From Aselliscus stoliczkanus (taxonomy: Eukaryota; Chordata; Mammalia; Chiroptera; Hipposideridae): 64,000 bases of DNA. The stretch is taken from NCBI GenBank assembly GCA_033961575.1, contig CM066732.1:70284687-70348686 (forward strand), given 5' to 3'. Below, piece after piece: positions 33,923 through 45,509 of the stretch. The position numbers and the translations under genes are program-made. The notes beneath the pieces are model-generated. The model was not told the origin of the DNA. It saw only the letters and a program-made list of their open reading frames with translations, and did not search any database. Numbering within the stretch: the first letter of the stretch is position 1; each line of letters begins with the position of its first letter.

Positions 33923-36179
33923 CTTTTTGAGAACTAATGTCATATCACTCTTGAATCTGGAATAAATTATATATAGCAATGTTTAGTTTTATGGAAGATA
34001 AAACACCATGGAATTGTCTGGTTAGAATTCATATATTAGACAATAGTTTTTATTTACCAAACCTAGTTTTATAACAATTTAGACACTATGCATATGAAAA
34101 CAAAAACGGAAGTTCTAGATTTGTATACTTGCACCATAGAGTCCGAAAATTACCAGTAGGAGGAAGTTCAGCAATTTGGGAAGTATTGCACAAAGAGCAT
34201 ATCAAAAAAGTAATCTCAATACTAGAAGGTACTTTATAGATATAGAATTGCTACCAGTTGTATTGTGCTGGTAAATGTTCAACAACCAGCTTGGTAGATG
34301 GTATGGGGAAGGGAGGAGGGAGTGTTTTGATTATGTAAACTTTGCCAATCTTTATAGATTTAAGGATCTCATCTTGGGTTTCAAGCTACTCTATGGGGTC
34401 AGTGAACATAGATTTCAGGAAGAGATGCACACAATGGCTTCAGCTACCCAACAAGCTGGTCCGAGCACACAACTGGCTTCAGGGTTCTCAAAGTGTCCTC
34501 ACATGGCCTCATTATTAAACATTCAATAGCTTTAACCAATCAATATATTATTCCGTGCCAAATGCACTAAGAAATCTGGGTGGTGGTGGTGTGGGGGGAA
34601 GGGGGGATTTTCCCTAAATGGAATCATGTCTTTAATGTAATATTCAAAAATAATTTTTAAAAAAATCTGCTTTATATTTAATAGGCTATTGAATATCTAC
34701 TTTATAAAATGAAAAATACCAGTAATTCTCTTTTATTCTATTCATTATTGTGATTTTTTTTATATGGTCGGCCTTTTTTTTCCCCCCTGGGTCTCATAAC
34801 TTTGTGTTCGTTTCATACTGATTAATACAGGAAAACTCTATAGTATATAGAGCCCAACGGAACTTTGAAAAATGAGAAATTTTAATTCATGTGTATTATG
34901 TAAAATGATTTCACACATATCAATATATATATATTTGCAGATTCAATTTTTCAGCACTTCAGAAAAATATCCTTTTACCTGACTTATCTTGAGTAAGTAA
35001 TTTTTAGGATTTTTAATGGAATTACTTTGTAATCATTATTAAGGAGACCGAAGGTAAGTTGTGTAGTACTTTGTTTTAGCAATTTCACAAGATTGAAAAT
35101 GTGAATGAATATTTTTTAAGATATTGAGTCAAACTAAATTGGAGAGAAACCCTGAACATGTTATTAAGTGATCAAATATAAGAAACCTTTAAAAAAGACT
35201 TTGGGAGTAGAAACATCACTTTTAAAGCACATAAGCAGAGCAATGAAATTTTTATTTTCTCTGATAATATTAAAAGTCATAGGATACCTCTAATATTTAT
35301 TCAGCTTTATGTGATGAATTTTAAATACTTTGTCACTGAAATACTTTCAGTGATCTGTAAGGATTTTATGTTCTTAGAAGATCGTGTAGAAATAATGTAT
35401 ACTTTAGAACAGGTATATCAATGATAAAGTTTCTCTTTTACACAAGAGTTAAGGAAGGGAATAGAATTAACAAAGTAAAACAGATATTGTTAATATTATT
35501 TATCAAAAAAGAATTCCAGTTCATATTCTTTAGTCTGTAAGATGGGGGAGCTATTGCATTACACAAAATACTGGCCAGTTTTGTCCCTCTAAGCATTTTC
35601 CTTTGAAACCATTTGTAGTAAATGATGACCCAAGCCTTTGTAAATGCCATTTTGACTAGGGTTATGGTCTGATTAAATTGTGTTTAAATTGGGTTTCAGT
35701 TTCTAGAACTATAAAATATTTGTTTACTAGAAACATATTTAAGAAAAGTATAAATTCTTTCTATAACATCAGTACATATTGGTTAATATTCCATTTGTAG
35801 ACTAACACTTATTTGGCTTTACATGACAGAGTTTGTCTATCTGAATAGCAGGAAAATAGTTTTCCTTAAAAATAAATGCTCTGCTGCTGTTTAGTTCTGC
35901 TTCTCCTTAAAACCCTGATAGATCCCGCAAGCCTCTGAATCCCCATTAAGGGTAAAAAGGAAAGAGAGAGATGCATGACAAACCTAGAGTGAATCCAAGT
36001 TGAGAGGAATGTCGAGAGGAAGAAAAATATTAACACTACATAAACTATAACCTAAAATCTTTCTAAACTAGGTTGAAAACATGGTCATGAGCAGCCATTA
36101 TCACACATTTATAGAATAGAGTTTTTCCTACAGAAAGAAGTTTTGTAATGCTCTGGGGCCTTAACATTAGCTCATGTTG
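33923..36179. other. Unassigned AT-rich DNA
   Basis: No gene or RNA recognised. G-rich ggtggtggtgtggggggaag occurs near 34580. A polyT/polyC patch lies near 34768-34785. Confidence 0.3.
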
Positions 36180-36375
36180 TACATCTGGGAAAACTGAGAC
36201 AAAGAAAGGCTCTTTTCTCCTACCTTATCCTGGTACTGGTAGAAACCCCTTGAAGTGAGAAAAAGTGTGTTTTACTAGCCTTGTTCCGTAGGTTACAAAA
36301 CTGAGGCATAGAAGAGTTATTTTCTTAAAGTTTACCCAATTACTTATCAGCAATCAGAGTGCTCTATGTATGTCT
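36180..36375 (+). repeat. MIR SINE fragment
   Basis: ccgtaggttacaaaactgag, then gcatagaagagttattttct, then acccaattacttatcagcaa follow the MIR core order (cagatgaggaaactgagg, cagagaggttaag, cccaaggtcac). It is a diverged ancient SINE. Confidence 0.55.
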
Positions 36376-37158
36376 ATTATTTTAACCTTTATTCAAAAAT
36401 ATAGGGAAAATATAAATAGTACCTACCTGTGTAACTTCAGGTTTTCAGGATAATGTATATGAAAGTAATTTGTAGTTATTACAAAATACGATAAAAATGT
36501 TAATTGTTGGTCTCTCATAGCTATGATAATTGGCTGATTATCATGTATATCTTTATGTATAATTTATTTATATTTTAAAATATTCCAAATGTAACCCCAA
36601 ATACACAAGGAAAAAAACACAAAAATAACAACAAAAAAACAATCCACTGGCAGTTGCTTTCAAAGCAGTGTCACTGTTTTCCCTTGAGGTTCCATCTGAA
36701 ACGTCTAATGAGTATATGCTTGGAATAGTTCATGGTGAAAGATGAAAACACTTATTCATTTCAGAATCACAAGTTTTAAATTTAAAATTGAATTTATTCA
36801 ACTCTGTTTGAAAAGCAATAAATGCTTTTCCACTGTTAACCATGACTTGAAAACTAATTTAACCATTAATGCAAAAATAGCTGCTGAAACTAATTTTAGC
36901 AATAAATGAATCTGAATACTCATCATGAAATATATGTACTGATTTTAGGAGTAGTATAGCTAAATCGGTAATTCAAGCTTACTTATAGGGCCACCTTTTT
37001 TTGATTTAACAATCAATGTATGTGTGTTATATCTAGAGAGAGACTATAGAGTAATATAATTTTTTCACTAACCATATATTAAACCAGTGTTATTAATAAT
37101 ACCTCTTGGTGACTTGACCCATCAGTAAAATGCTAGAATTATTTAAAGATTTGGATTG

Positions 37159-37161
<3 letters not shown>

Positions 37162-37217
<56 letters not shown>
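37162..37217 (+). repeat. (GA)n microsatellite
   Basis: Twenty-eight uninterrupted ga units. It is a polypurine mirror repeat, likely polymorphic and triplex-capable. Confidence 0.95.
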
Positions 37218-37220
<3 letters not shown>

Positions 37221-37229
37221 GTAACAATT

Positions 37230-37620
37230 TTGAAAGCCTAAGACACAGTATAAGATGTTGGTTATGACCACAACTTTAGGAATCAGATTTCAAGTTGTTA
37301 TTTTTTTTGTTTGTTTTTGAGGGCAGTGTCACTGGCCCTCATATGTGGGACCCGAACCGGGGCCGCTGGCTTCCCAAACCAGCGCTTAACCCCGCCCCCC
37401 GTGCCACTCGGCGGGCCCAGATTTCAAGTTTTATTTCCTGTGTCTGGCACATCTCAGCCATATGACTTTGGGCAAGTAGTTTAACTTTCCTAAGTTTCTT
37501 TATCTGAAAAATTTAGATGACAATAGCCACTGCACACTGTGGGTAGAAAGATGAAATGAATATAAGTAGAACACATAGAATCTACCTGGCATAAAATGAG
37601 GACACAATGTACATTAAAAA
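37230..37620 (+). repeat. MIR SINE split by a younger SINE
   Basis: Right of the inserted SINE, tatgactttgggcaagtagt, then ttctttatctgaaaaattta, then tctacctggcataaaatgag match MIR in order. The left part (ttggttatgaccacaacttt, aggaatcagatttcaagtt) is the MIR beginning. The younger SINE sits between duplicate copies of agatttcaagtt. Confidence 0.75.
37297..37418 (-). repeat. Short tRNA-derived SINE, reverse
   Basis: It reads as reverse complement: a T-rich tail, then gagggcagtgtcactggccc, box B, the gctggcttcccaaaccagcg stem and gccactcggcgggccc. The 12-bp target duplication agatttcaagtt lies at 37285-37296 and 37419-37430. The A-box region carries an unusual extra C-run (aaccccgcccccc). Confidence 0.9.
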
Positions 37621-38219
37621 TGTTTAAATATTAAGACAATCTCACATGTTTTTGGCTTTGCTTTGTGTTGTTGCTTTCATTCAAACGAAATAGGAAACAT
37701 AAATTTATTCAAAATTCATCAATTAATACTTTAGTCAAAAGGTCTCTAATCCAACCAAAAATACTAATTTATTATATATCTAAGAGAACCATAATTTTTA
37801 TTTTTTTCATAAAAATATGAAAGTCAGCACTACTATTTTCTTGAGATCTTTAAAAGCATTGTGTTTTGTTTAAGACTAGGTTACCTTGTACATTGTTGAA
37901 TCAGCAAGGAAATAATTTAAAAATTCCAGATTTCACTACCTGGAATCTACTTTTAGATAATCCAGACTGAAGATTATGTTTGATAAATGTCTCCTTCCAA
38001 ATCTCATTCCAACTTGCTGTATTACGGTGAATTGAACATCAATCATTGGAGGAACTTTGACCCCCAATAATCATATTATTGTAGGTAAATATCTGTATCT
38101 TTACTGTTATTTATAATACCTCATATGTGTCTATCTTCTGTGCACTAGGAAATACATTAGCTATTTTTGATTCAGAATTAAATTCTTACATTGATAAAAT
38201 TTTCACAGATAACAAGAGA

Positions 38220-38440
38220 TAGAGGTTAAAATTTCAGGCTCTACCCTCAATGAGGTTACTTGAAATCCTGACTTAGGTTATTTAACCCCTCTCTAACTCA
38301 GTCTCTTTTGCTGTAAAATGCATTAGTAATAATATCTACTTAATAGGTTTTCATGATTATTAAATTAATTGACATATGCCAAGAGCCTAGAATAGTGCTT
38401 GGTTCATAATAAGTGTTCAATTAACATTAGCTCTTATTTT
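38220..38440 (+). repeat. MIR SINE, nearly full length
   Basis: The order aatcctgacttaggttattt, cagtctcttttgctgtaaaa, tgattattaaattaattgac, cctagaatagtgcttggttc, agtgttcaattaacattagc follows the whole MIR body from its centre to its 3' end. Confidence 0.75.
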
Positions 38441-39289
38441 TGCATAAGAAAATACACTTAAGAAATCATTTGGCTACAGATATTTCAAGAATAAGTATTG
38501 AAGTTAAAATCAGTCAGCAATTACTGAAGGTATGAACATATCTATGTTATATTTTCACATCATTAAAATAATTATGTAAATTCCTTAAGAATTTTTTTTT
38601 TTTTAGCTCAAAACGCTTTCATCTAAAACATGCTTTCCTGCCTTCATATTGTATAGGTTAAGGCACTTGATAACAAATGGATAAGATTATATACCACAGG
38701 TCTCTGGAGATAATATAGTTTTTCTCATAGGTAGAATTGAAATGAGGATATATCATTTCTGGGAGCAGATCGTTAAGGATAACCTCTCAAATTTGAAAAA
38801 TATCACAAAAAATAAATCACATGCATTATTAATTCCTAAACATGCTAAGACTAAAATAAGTCTTCTGAGAGTAATGCAAGAAAAGAGAGGAAAGAAAACC
38901 TTTTTCAAAAGAAAAAAGTAAATTGAATGAGTTTTCTCCATAAGTTATTAAATCTACCTGAACATAGATAAAGAAAAAAAAAGAAGCCAAAACCAGAGCT
39001 TTGAAGGAAAGGGCAATTAGCCCAAAGCCACAAGGAAAAAAAGCACTTTTTGTTTGTTTGTTTCAAAGCAATCGAATCAGGTTCTGTGATAACTTTTCCA
39101 TTTTCTCCTCAGTGAAAACAAACATCACACAAATCCCCATGTGAAGTGAATGCTGAGAGAATAAATCCTCCAAGCAAATTTGCATGTGCCCACAAAAGCA
39201 TTTAAATGAGCACTTAATTTACTTTAAATTATGTCAATTTTGCTTATTAATACACTTTATAAAACTTTGTGGTTAAAGAAGTATTTAAA

Positions 39290-39775
39290 CAGGTTTTGTT
39301 TTTATTAGTTTCAGGTGTACAAAACAATGTAATAGTTAGAGATTTACACCCTTCACAAAGATGATAACCCCTTCCTCCAGTCTACTACCCCTCTGACATC
39401 GTATATAGCTGTTTCAATTCCATTGACTATATTCCCTACGCTGTATCTACATCCTGTGACTATATATATATTAAATTATAATTGACATTCAGTATTATTC
39501 AGCTTCAGCAGCAGGTGTACACTGCAGTAGTCAGGCATCTATACCATTCATGAAATGGTCTCCCTAATAAGACAAGTGTCCATCGGATACCCTAGAAAAT
39601 CTTTACAACATTATTGATTATATTCCCGAAACTGTCTTTCATATCCCCGTTTCAATCTTGTGGTTACCAATTTATGGTTTCTAATCCCCTCACATTTTCC
39701 CTCATTCCCACCCTCCTGCCATCTAGTAACCCTCAGTTTTTTCTCTATATCTACAATTTTTACATTAAAAACTCA
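39290..39775 (-). repeat. L1 3' UTR fragment, reverse
   Basis: On the minus strand this is an L1 3' end. The plus strand shows ttattagtttcaggtgtaca (complement of the L1 tail), then ttgactatattccctacgct, then caccctcctgccatctagta. These features are shared with the other antisense L1 3' ends in this window. It is severely 5'-truncated with no ORF2 left. Confidence 0.75.
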
Positions 39776-39919
39776 ATCATTTAGAGAAAGGATAAATACA
39801 TCAGGTATATTATTGATAGTTCTTTAAAACATGTGAACACTGAAAATTTTTTCACTTGATTTGATTTTAACTTTTACTGCTTAATTATAAATCATAAGAA
39901 ACTATTTAGAAGTATTTTG

Positions 39920-40454
39920 TAATAGTTTAAGAGCACTATGGGACAAGGTGAAGCGCAACCATCTTCGAATCATAGGGATACCAGAAGGAGAATAGAAGAA
40001 GCAAGGGGTTGAAAATGTATTTGAAAAAATAATGACTGAAAACTTCCCTACCCTGGTGAAGGAAATCAACATACATGCCCAGGAAGTGCAAAAGGTTCCA
40101 CACAAGCTGAACCCAAACAGGTCCACACCAAGACACATCATAGTTAAAATGGCAAAGCTTAAAGACAGAGATAGAATCCTAGAGGCTGCAAGAGAAAGAC
40201 AGCAGGTTACATACAAAGGAACTCCTGTTAGACTAACAGCTGACTTGTCTACAGAAACTCTGCAGGCCAGAAGGGAGTGGCAGGAGATATTCAAAGTGAC
40301 ACAAAATAACGGCCTACAACCAAGATTGCTCTACCCAGCACGGCTATCACTTAAAATTGAAGGAGAAATAAAGAGCTTCTCAGAAAAGAATAAGCTTAAG
40401 GAATTCATTACCACCAAGCCAGCATTGCAAGAAATGTTAAAAGGGCTTTTTTAA
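39920..40454 (+). pseudogene. L1 ORF1 C-terminal half (5'-truncated)
   Basis: The open part (from the ATG at 40032, 140 codons) aligns without gaps to residues about 151-291 of the ORF1 at 62960-63835. It shares PTLVKEINIHAQEVQ, TPRHIIVKMAKLKDRDRI, TAD-STETLQARREWQ and LLYPARLSLKIEGE, that is, most of the RRM and the whole C-terminal RNA-binding domain. The coiled coil and the beginning of the RRM are missing or frame-disrupted. It is well conserved but has no promoter, so it is scored as a dead fragment. Confidence 0.8.
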
Positions 40455-41253
40455 ACAAAAGAAAGGGGTAAACAAGCTAACCCAGAGAGACAATTTAAGA
40501 AGATTGAAGTCATATCAAGCAGATATAAAGGAAAAACTGATGGTTGCTGGCTGGGAGGGAGTGGGGAAGAGGGAGTGGGGAAGGTTTTGGACAGTGTATG
40601 TGGGACTACAATGTTGCTGCAAGGATATGGGGGCAGTTCTTGGAATGTAATCAATAATGTTGTGAAGAGACTATTATGTAGCGAGAAAAAAGTCAGTTGG
40701 AGAAGGACAGGTACCATGTGATCTCACTTGTGTATGGAGTCTGAAGAGCTGAGTGAACGATCAAAGTAAACAGACTCGTAGATGTAGAGGAAAAACTGAG
40801 GGTTGCTAGTTGGGAGGGGGGTAGGGATGGGGGAAGGGGAAGGGATTAGACAGCATAAATAGACAACTACAATATTGCCACAGGGATATGAAACACAGTT
40901 CCGGGAATATAATAACGTTGTAAAAATTTTGTGGCGTGTCAGATAGTCACATGTCTTGTTAGGGAGACCACTTCATGGATGGAGTAGAGGCTTGATCACT
41001 GCACTGTACACCTGAAGCTGATGTTGTATAGTATTGTATGCCAACTGCAACTGAATATGTGGATGGTCACGAGATGTGGAGTATACTGTGGAGGGGAGTC
41101 AGGGGAGTTGTGATGGATATGTATGATATGGGGGTGAGTGGGGTGGGGAACTGGGGGAGGGGGGTTTTCACTTTGGGGGGTAAAGAATATAACTATTGCA
41201 TTGTGTTGTACACCTGAAACTAATAAAAAAAGAAAAACAAAGAAGAGGAAAAT
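39920..41253 (+). mobile_element. ORF2-less L1 with duplicated 3' UTR segment
   Basis: A 5'-truncated L1 copy that starts inside ORF1. ORF1 ends at 40454. After about 60 bp the sequence enters L1 3' UTR without any ORF2. A 3' UTR segment of about 259 bp occurs twice in diverged form (40521-40779 and from 40780). Three G-rich blocks follow, and the tail is aactaataaaaaaagaaaaa. A short repeat, (a/g)aagtatttt (about 39910-39919 and 41254-41263), flanks the element. This suggests it inserted already lacking ORF2. Confidence 0.75.
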
Positions 41254-41274
41254 AAAAGTATTTTATATGTTTAA

Positions 41275-41774
41275 TATAAATGAATATCATGAATCAATAT
41301 ACATTTAAAATTATATATAACATAAAATATCAGTTTACATGTGTATATATGTACATTTTATAGTATACAGAAAACATTTAAAAATCCCTATTATATACTC
41401 TATATTTAAACTGAGACCAAAAATGTTTATATTATCATGTTAAATTAAAATACACATGTGTGTACAAGTACATGTAAACATTTTTTTTAAGATTAGAAAA
41501 ATGAACACCAATATAGCAAAGTGACTATTTCAGTTTGATTAATTATGGTTGATTTTTAAATACATTTTTAGTAATCTGATTGTTTAAATGCTACTTAGGG
41601 GCATTATTATACTTTATATTACATAGTATATTTTAATGCTCTAGTTATTTCTTTCACTGTATATTTTGAGTTATTTTCTTAGTTGTTGTCCTGGTGATTG
41701 CAATTTACATCTTCATTCAAGGCAATTTAAATCAAATTAATATCAAGTTAATTGATTGAAAATTTTTTTCAGTT
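41275..41774. other. Unassigned AT-rich DNA
   Basis: Very AT-rich, with no gene, RNA or recognised repeat. Confidence 0.35.
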
Positions 41775-41791
41775 ACCACAGTTTATTTATT

Positions 41792-42216
41792 AATTATTTT
41801 TTTTATTTTTATTTTTTAAAGATTTTATTGGGGAATCAGGGAAGGGGAACAGACAAGTTGCTGTCCTTTTGTTCTTCAGTCTAGTTGTGGAGGACATCGC
41901 TTCACTGGCCCATGTTGGTATTATCATTGTGCTCTTCGCAGGTGAGGCAGATTTGTTGCCGGCCATTGGATGGCCACTCACAGTGGCTCTTGGCAGCTCA
42001 CGAAAGCAGACTCCAGCTGCCAGCCAGCCCCACTGTAGCCTATACCGTTACCTGTGACTCATGGCAGCCCAGCTCCAGGTCGAGCTGTTGTTCACCATCT
42101 TAGCTGTAGAGGGCACAGTATCACTGGCCCTCACATGTGGGATCTGAATCCGTGCCCTGCTGCTCAGAGCTGGCATCCCAAGCCAACTCCTAACCAATGC
42201 AACACTCGACCAGCCC
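41792..42216 (-). repeat. Long multi-part tRNA-derived SINE, reverse
   Basis: On the minus strand it starts with a tRNA-like head, read on the plus strand as ctcctaaccaatgcaacact ... gaccagccc. A Gln/Cys-like repetitive middle and a tail (aataaaatctttaaaa-like, seen as ttttaaagattttattgggg) follow. A 17-bp duplication, accacagtttatttatt, lies at 41775-41791 and 42217-42233. It has the same architecture as the plus-strand copy at 49085-49550. Confidence 0.85.
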
Positions 42217-42244
42217 ACCACAGTTTATTTATTGTTTGATGAAT

Positions 42245-44679
42245 GTTTTATTTTTCAGTTACACCTGACAAACAATATTATGTTACTTTCATGTATACAG
42301 CATAATGATTAGACATTTATAAAATTTACAAAGTGATCACCTCAGTAAATCAAGTGTCCATCTGACACCATACATAGTTACTACAATATTTCTGACCATA
42401 TTCCTTATGCGATACTCATATTCCCATGACTATTTTGGAACTACAAATTTATACTTCTTAATTCCTTCCATTTTTACCCACCTCCCTAACAGGCAACCAT
42501 CAAAATGTTTTCTATATCTATGTGTTTATTTCTTTCTGTTTGTTTGTTTTGTTATTTAGATTTTATATATAAGTGATATCATATGGCATTTGTCTTTCTC
42601 CACCCGACATACTGCACTAGGCACAATACCCTGTAAGTCCATCTATGTTGTTACAAATGGCAAGATTCCATTCTTTTTTTATGGCTAAGTTGTATTCCAT
42701 TGTATACATGCACCACCTCTTCTTTATCTATTCATCTATTCATTGACACCCAGGTTGCATCCATATCTTGCCTATTGTAAATAATGCTATGAACACATTA
42801 ATGTATATGTCCCTTTGAAGTAGTGTTCTGGGTTTCTTTGGATAAATACCCAGAATTGGATTATTGGGTCCTTCTTTATCTCTTGTTATAGCCTTTGTTC
42901 TAAAGTCTATTTTGTTTTTTTGTTTGGTATAAGTATTGCTACCCTATCTTTTTCTTTTTTCTTTTTTTTCTTTTTTTATGAAATCTCTTTTTCCCATCCC
43001 TTTACTTTCAGTCTGTGTGTGTCTTCCAAGCTGAAGAGAATCTTTTGTAGGTAGCAAATATAAGGGTCTTGTTTTCTTATCCATTCAGCCATTTTATCTT
43101 TCAACTAGAGCATTTAATTGATTTACACTTAAAGCAATTATTGATAAATATGTGATTTTCTTATTTATATTTTTTATTTTTCCCCCTTTTTCTTCTTAAA
43201 GAAGTCCCTTTCACATATCTTGTAATACTACTTTTGCGGTGATGAACTCTTTTAGCTTTCTCTTGTCTGGGAAGATCTTTATCTGTCTTTTGATTCTAAA
43301 TGATACCTTTACAGGGTAGCGTAATCTTGGTTGTAGGTCCTTGCTTGCCATGTCTTTGAATATTTCATGCCACTCCCTTCTGTTCTGCAAAGTTTCTGAT
43401 CAGAAGTCAGCTGATAGTCTTATGGGGGCTCAGTTGTAGGTAACTCACTGTCTTTTTGTTTTTGTTTTTTTTTCTCTTGCTGCCTTTAAGGTTTGTCGCG
43501 TCTCTGCGCAGCTGGGTCTAGCTTCCTCGAGAGGACCGGTGGGGACTCAGAAAAAGAAATAAAGAGCAAGAGGCAGGGATAGTTTAAAAAGCAACGTGAG
43601 CCAGGGGACTCTGTCTGATGGACAGGAGCCCCGAATCTGGTCAGCTTGCAGCTTTTATTGAGTACAAACAAGGAAGGGGCTTTGCTCTTTCCGAGGTCTG
43701 TAAATCACATGCGTCACCCAAGATTTAGCCAACTTTCCCTATGCCTTACAGACCACCTCAGCAGAAAGACCCTTTGATCAATGCAGCCCTGTCCCCTATG
43801 GGGACAGATAATGGTTCACTATAATATCTTGAGGCAAGAATGCAAGGAGGACTGCTGTTATCTTCTGAGGAAGATTTCTCTCTTCTTTGGCAGACTGCTA
43901 GCTCTGCAGATAAGAGTTCACAGGCCCTTAGGCCCCATATGCTTCACCTCCTTGATTCCTCCCAGGGTACCCTATCCAATGGCGCCTAGCTTAGGTCTCC
44001 CTAATGTGCATATTTAGGGTCTTGCCCGTCATTGGCAGACCCGCCCTCTTTCTTAGGGTCCCATGGGGTTTTGCTATAAACATAGTGAATATCCTGTCTC
44101 CGTGAGACCCTGCTATTATGGGCGAATGCAGGGAGGCAAACGGCGAGGCTGCTGTGAGGCCACAAAGGTTCTCTTTGTCTTTAATCTTTGGTGTTTTATT
44201 TATGATGTGTCTTTATGTGGGTCTCTTTGAGTTCATCATGTTTGGGATTTTCTGCATTTCCTGGGCTTGTACATATATTTCCTTCTCCAGGTTGGTGAAA
44301 TTTTCCATCATTATTTCTTCAAGGAGGTTTTCAATTCCTTGCTCTCTCTCTTCTCCTTCTGGTACCCCAATGATGTGAATGTTGATATGCTTGATGTTGT
44401 GTCAGAGGCTCATTAAACTATCCTAATTTTTTGGATTCTTTTTGCTGTTCTGTTTGGGTGTTTCCTGCTACCTCCTCTTTCAGTTAACTGATTCCATCCT
44501 CTGCTTCATCTAACCTATTCTTTATTTTCTGTAACGTATGCTTCATTTCACTTATTGTATCCTTTATTTCTGATTAGTTCTTTTTTTGTTTCTATCTCCA
44601 TTTTTATGTTTCCTGTCTCTTTGTTAAAGGTCTCACTGAAACCACTGAGCATCCTTATAATAAGTGATTTCAAAATATA
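42245..44679 (-). mobile_element. HAL1-like L1 element with deleted ORF2 (copy 2), split by an LTR
   Basis: Read on the minus strand, it runs from ORF1 (44679 down to about 43193, interrupted by a solo LTR) through the ORF2 start. It then passes the same deletion junction as the copies at 26217-29105 and 54485-58238 (42862-42880 here) into the C-terminal and 3' UTR sequence near 42245. At the junction the frame reads ITRDKEG then PNNPILGIYPKK. The 5' end is lost inside ORF1, right against the tail of another L1. It is non-coding overall. Confidence 0.75.
43494..44164 (-). mobile_element. Solo LTR, class II (beta-type) endogenous retrovirus
   Basis: A 671-bp insertion inside the HAL1-like element, bounded by a perfect 6-bp target repeat, aaggtt (43488-43493 and 44165-44170). 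The ends are tgt...aca, as in LTRs. On the minus strand a polyadenylation signal (aataaa, complement at about 43654-43659) precedes a U5-like section of about 160 bp. No gag, pol or env flanks it, so the provirus probably collapsed to a solo LTR by recombination. The 6-bp duplication fits ERVK-type viruses. It is younger than its host element. Confidence 0.75.
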
Positions 44680-44684
44680 TATAT

Positions 44685-45500
44685 TTACTTATTTTTTTCA
44701 GTTATACTTGACATTCAATATAATTTTGTATTAGTTTCTGATGTACAGCACAGTTGTTAGACATTTATATAATTTATGCAATGATATTACTGCGGTACAC
44801 CCCTGGCACTATACATAGTTTTTGCAACATTATTGACTATATCCTCTACACTGTACTTTACATCCCTGTGACTATTTTGAAACTACCGATTTTTATTTCT
44901 TAATCTGTTCCCCTTTTTCACCCAGCTCCCTAACCCTCCTTCCCTTGGCAATCATCACTTTGTTCTCTGTATCCATGAATCTGTTTCTGTTTTGTTTGAC
45001 TACTTACTTTGTTCTTTAGATTTCACATGGAAATGAGATCATATGGTATTTGTCTTTCTCTTACTTATTTCACATAGCATAATAATATATTGGCCCATTC
45101 ATGTTGTCTCAAATGGTAAGATTTCATTCTATTTCATGGCCGAGTAATATTCCATCATGTATATACACCACAATTTCTTAATTCATTATTCAATTGTCTA
45201 TTGATTGGCACTTGGGTTTATATCATATCTTGGCTATTATAAATACTGCTGCAGTGAACAAAGGGGTACATATAGCTTGCAAATTAATATTTTGGATTTC
45301 TTTGGATAAATACCCACAAGTGGAATTGCTTGGTCATAAAGTAGTTCTATTTTTAATTTTTTGGTAACCCTCCAAACCATTTTCCATAGTGGATATATCA
45401 ATTTGCAATTTCTCCAATAGTCTGTGAGCGTTTCCTTCTTTCCACATCCATGCCACCACTTGTTATTTGATTTATTGATCATAAGAGTTGTTGATAATGG
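44685..45500 (-). repeat. L1 3' end with ORF2 C-terminus, 5'-truncated
   Basis: A minus-strand L1 whose tail abuts the HAL1-like element. The frame at 45237-45482 (81 codons) encodes the ORF2 C-terminal segment, with the Cys-containing KWWHGCGKKET and the later QAIPLVGIYPKK. Unlike the HAL1-like copies, the sequence upstream of GIYPKK is normal ORF2. This serves as an undeleted comparison for the junction. Truncation is near 45500. Confidence 0.8.
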
Positions 45501-45509
45501 AGTAAAATA

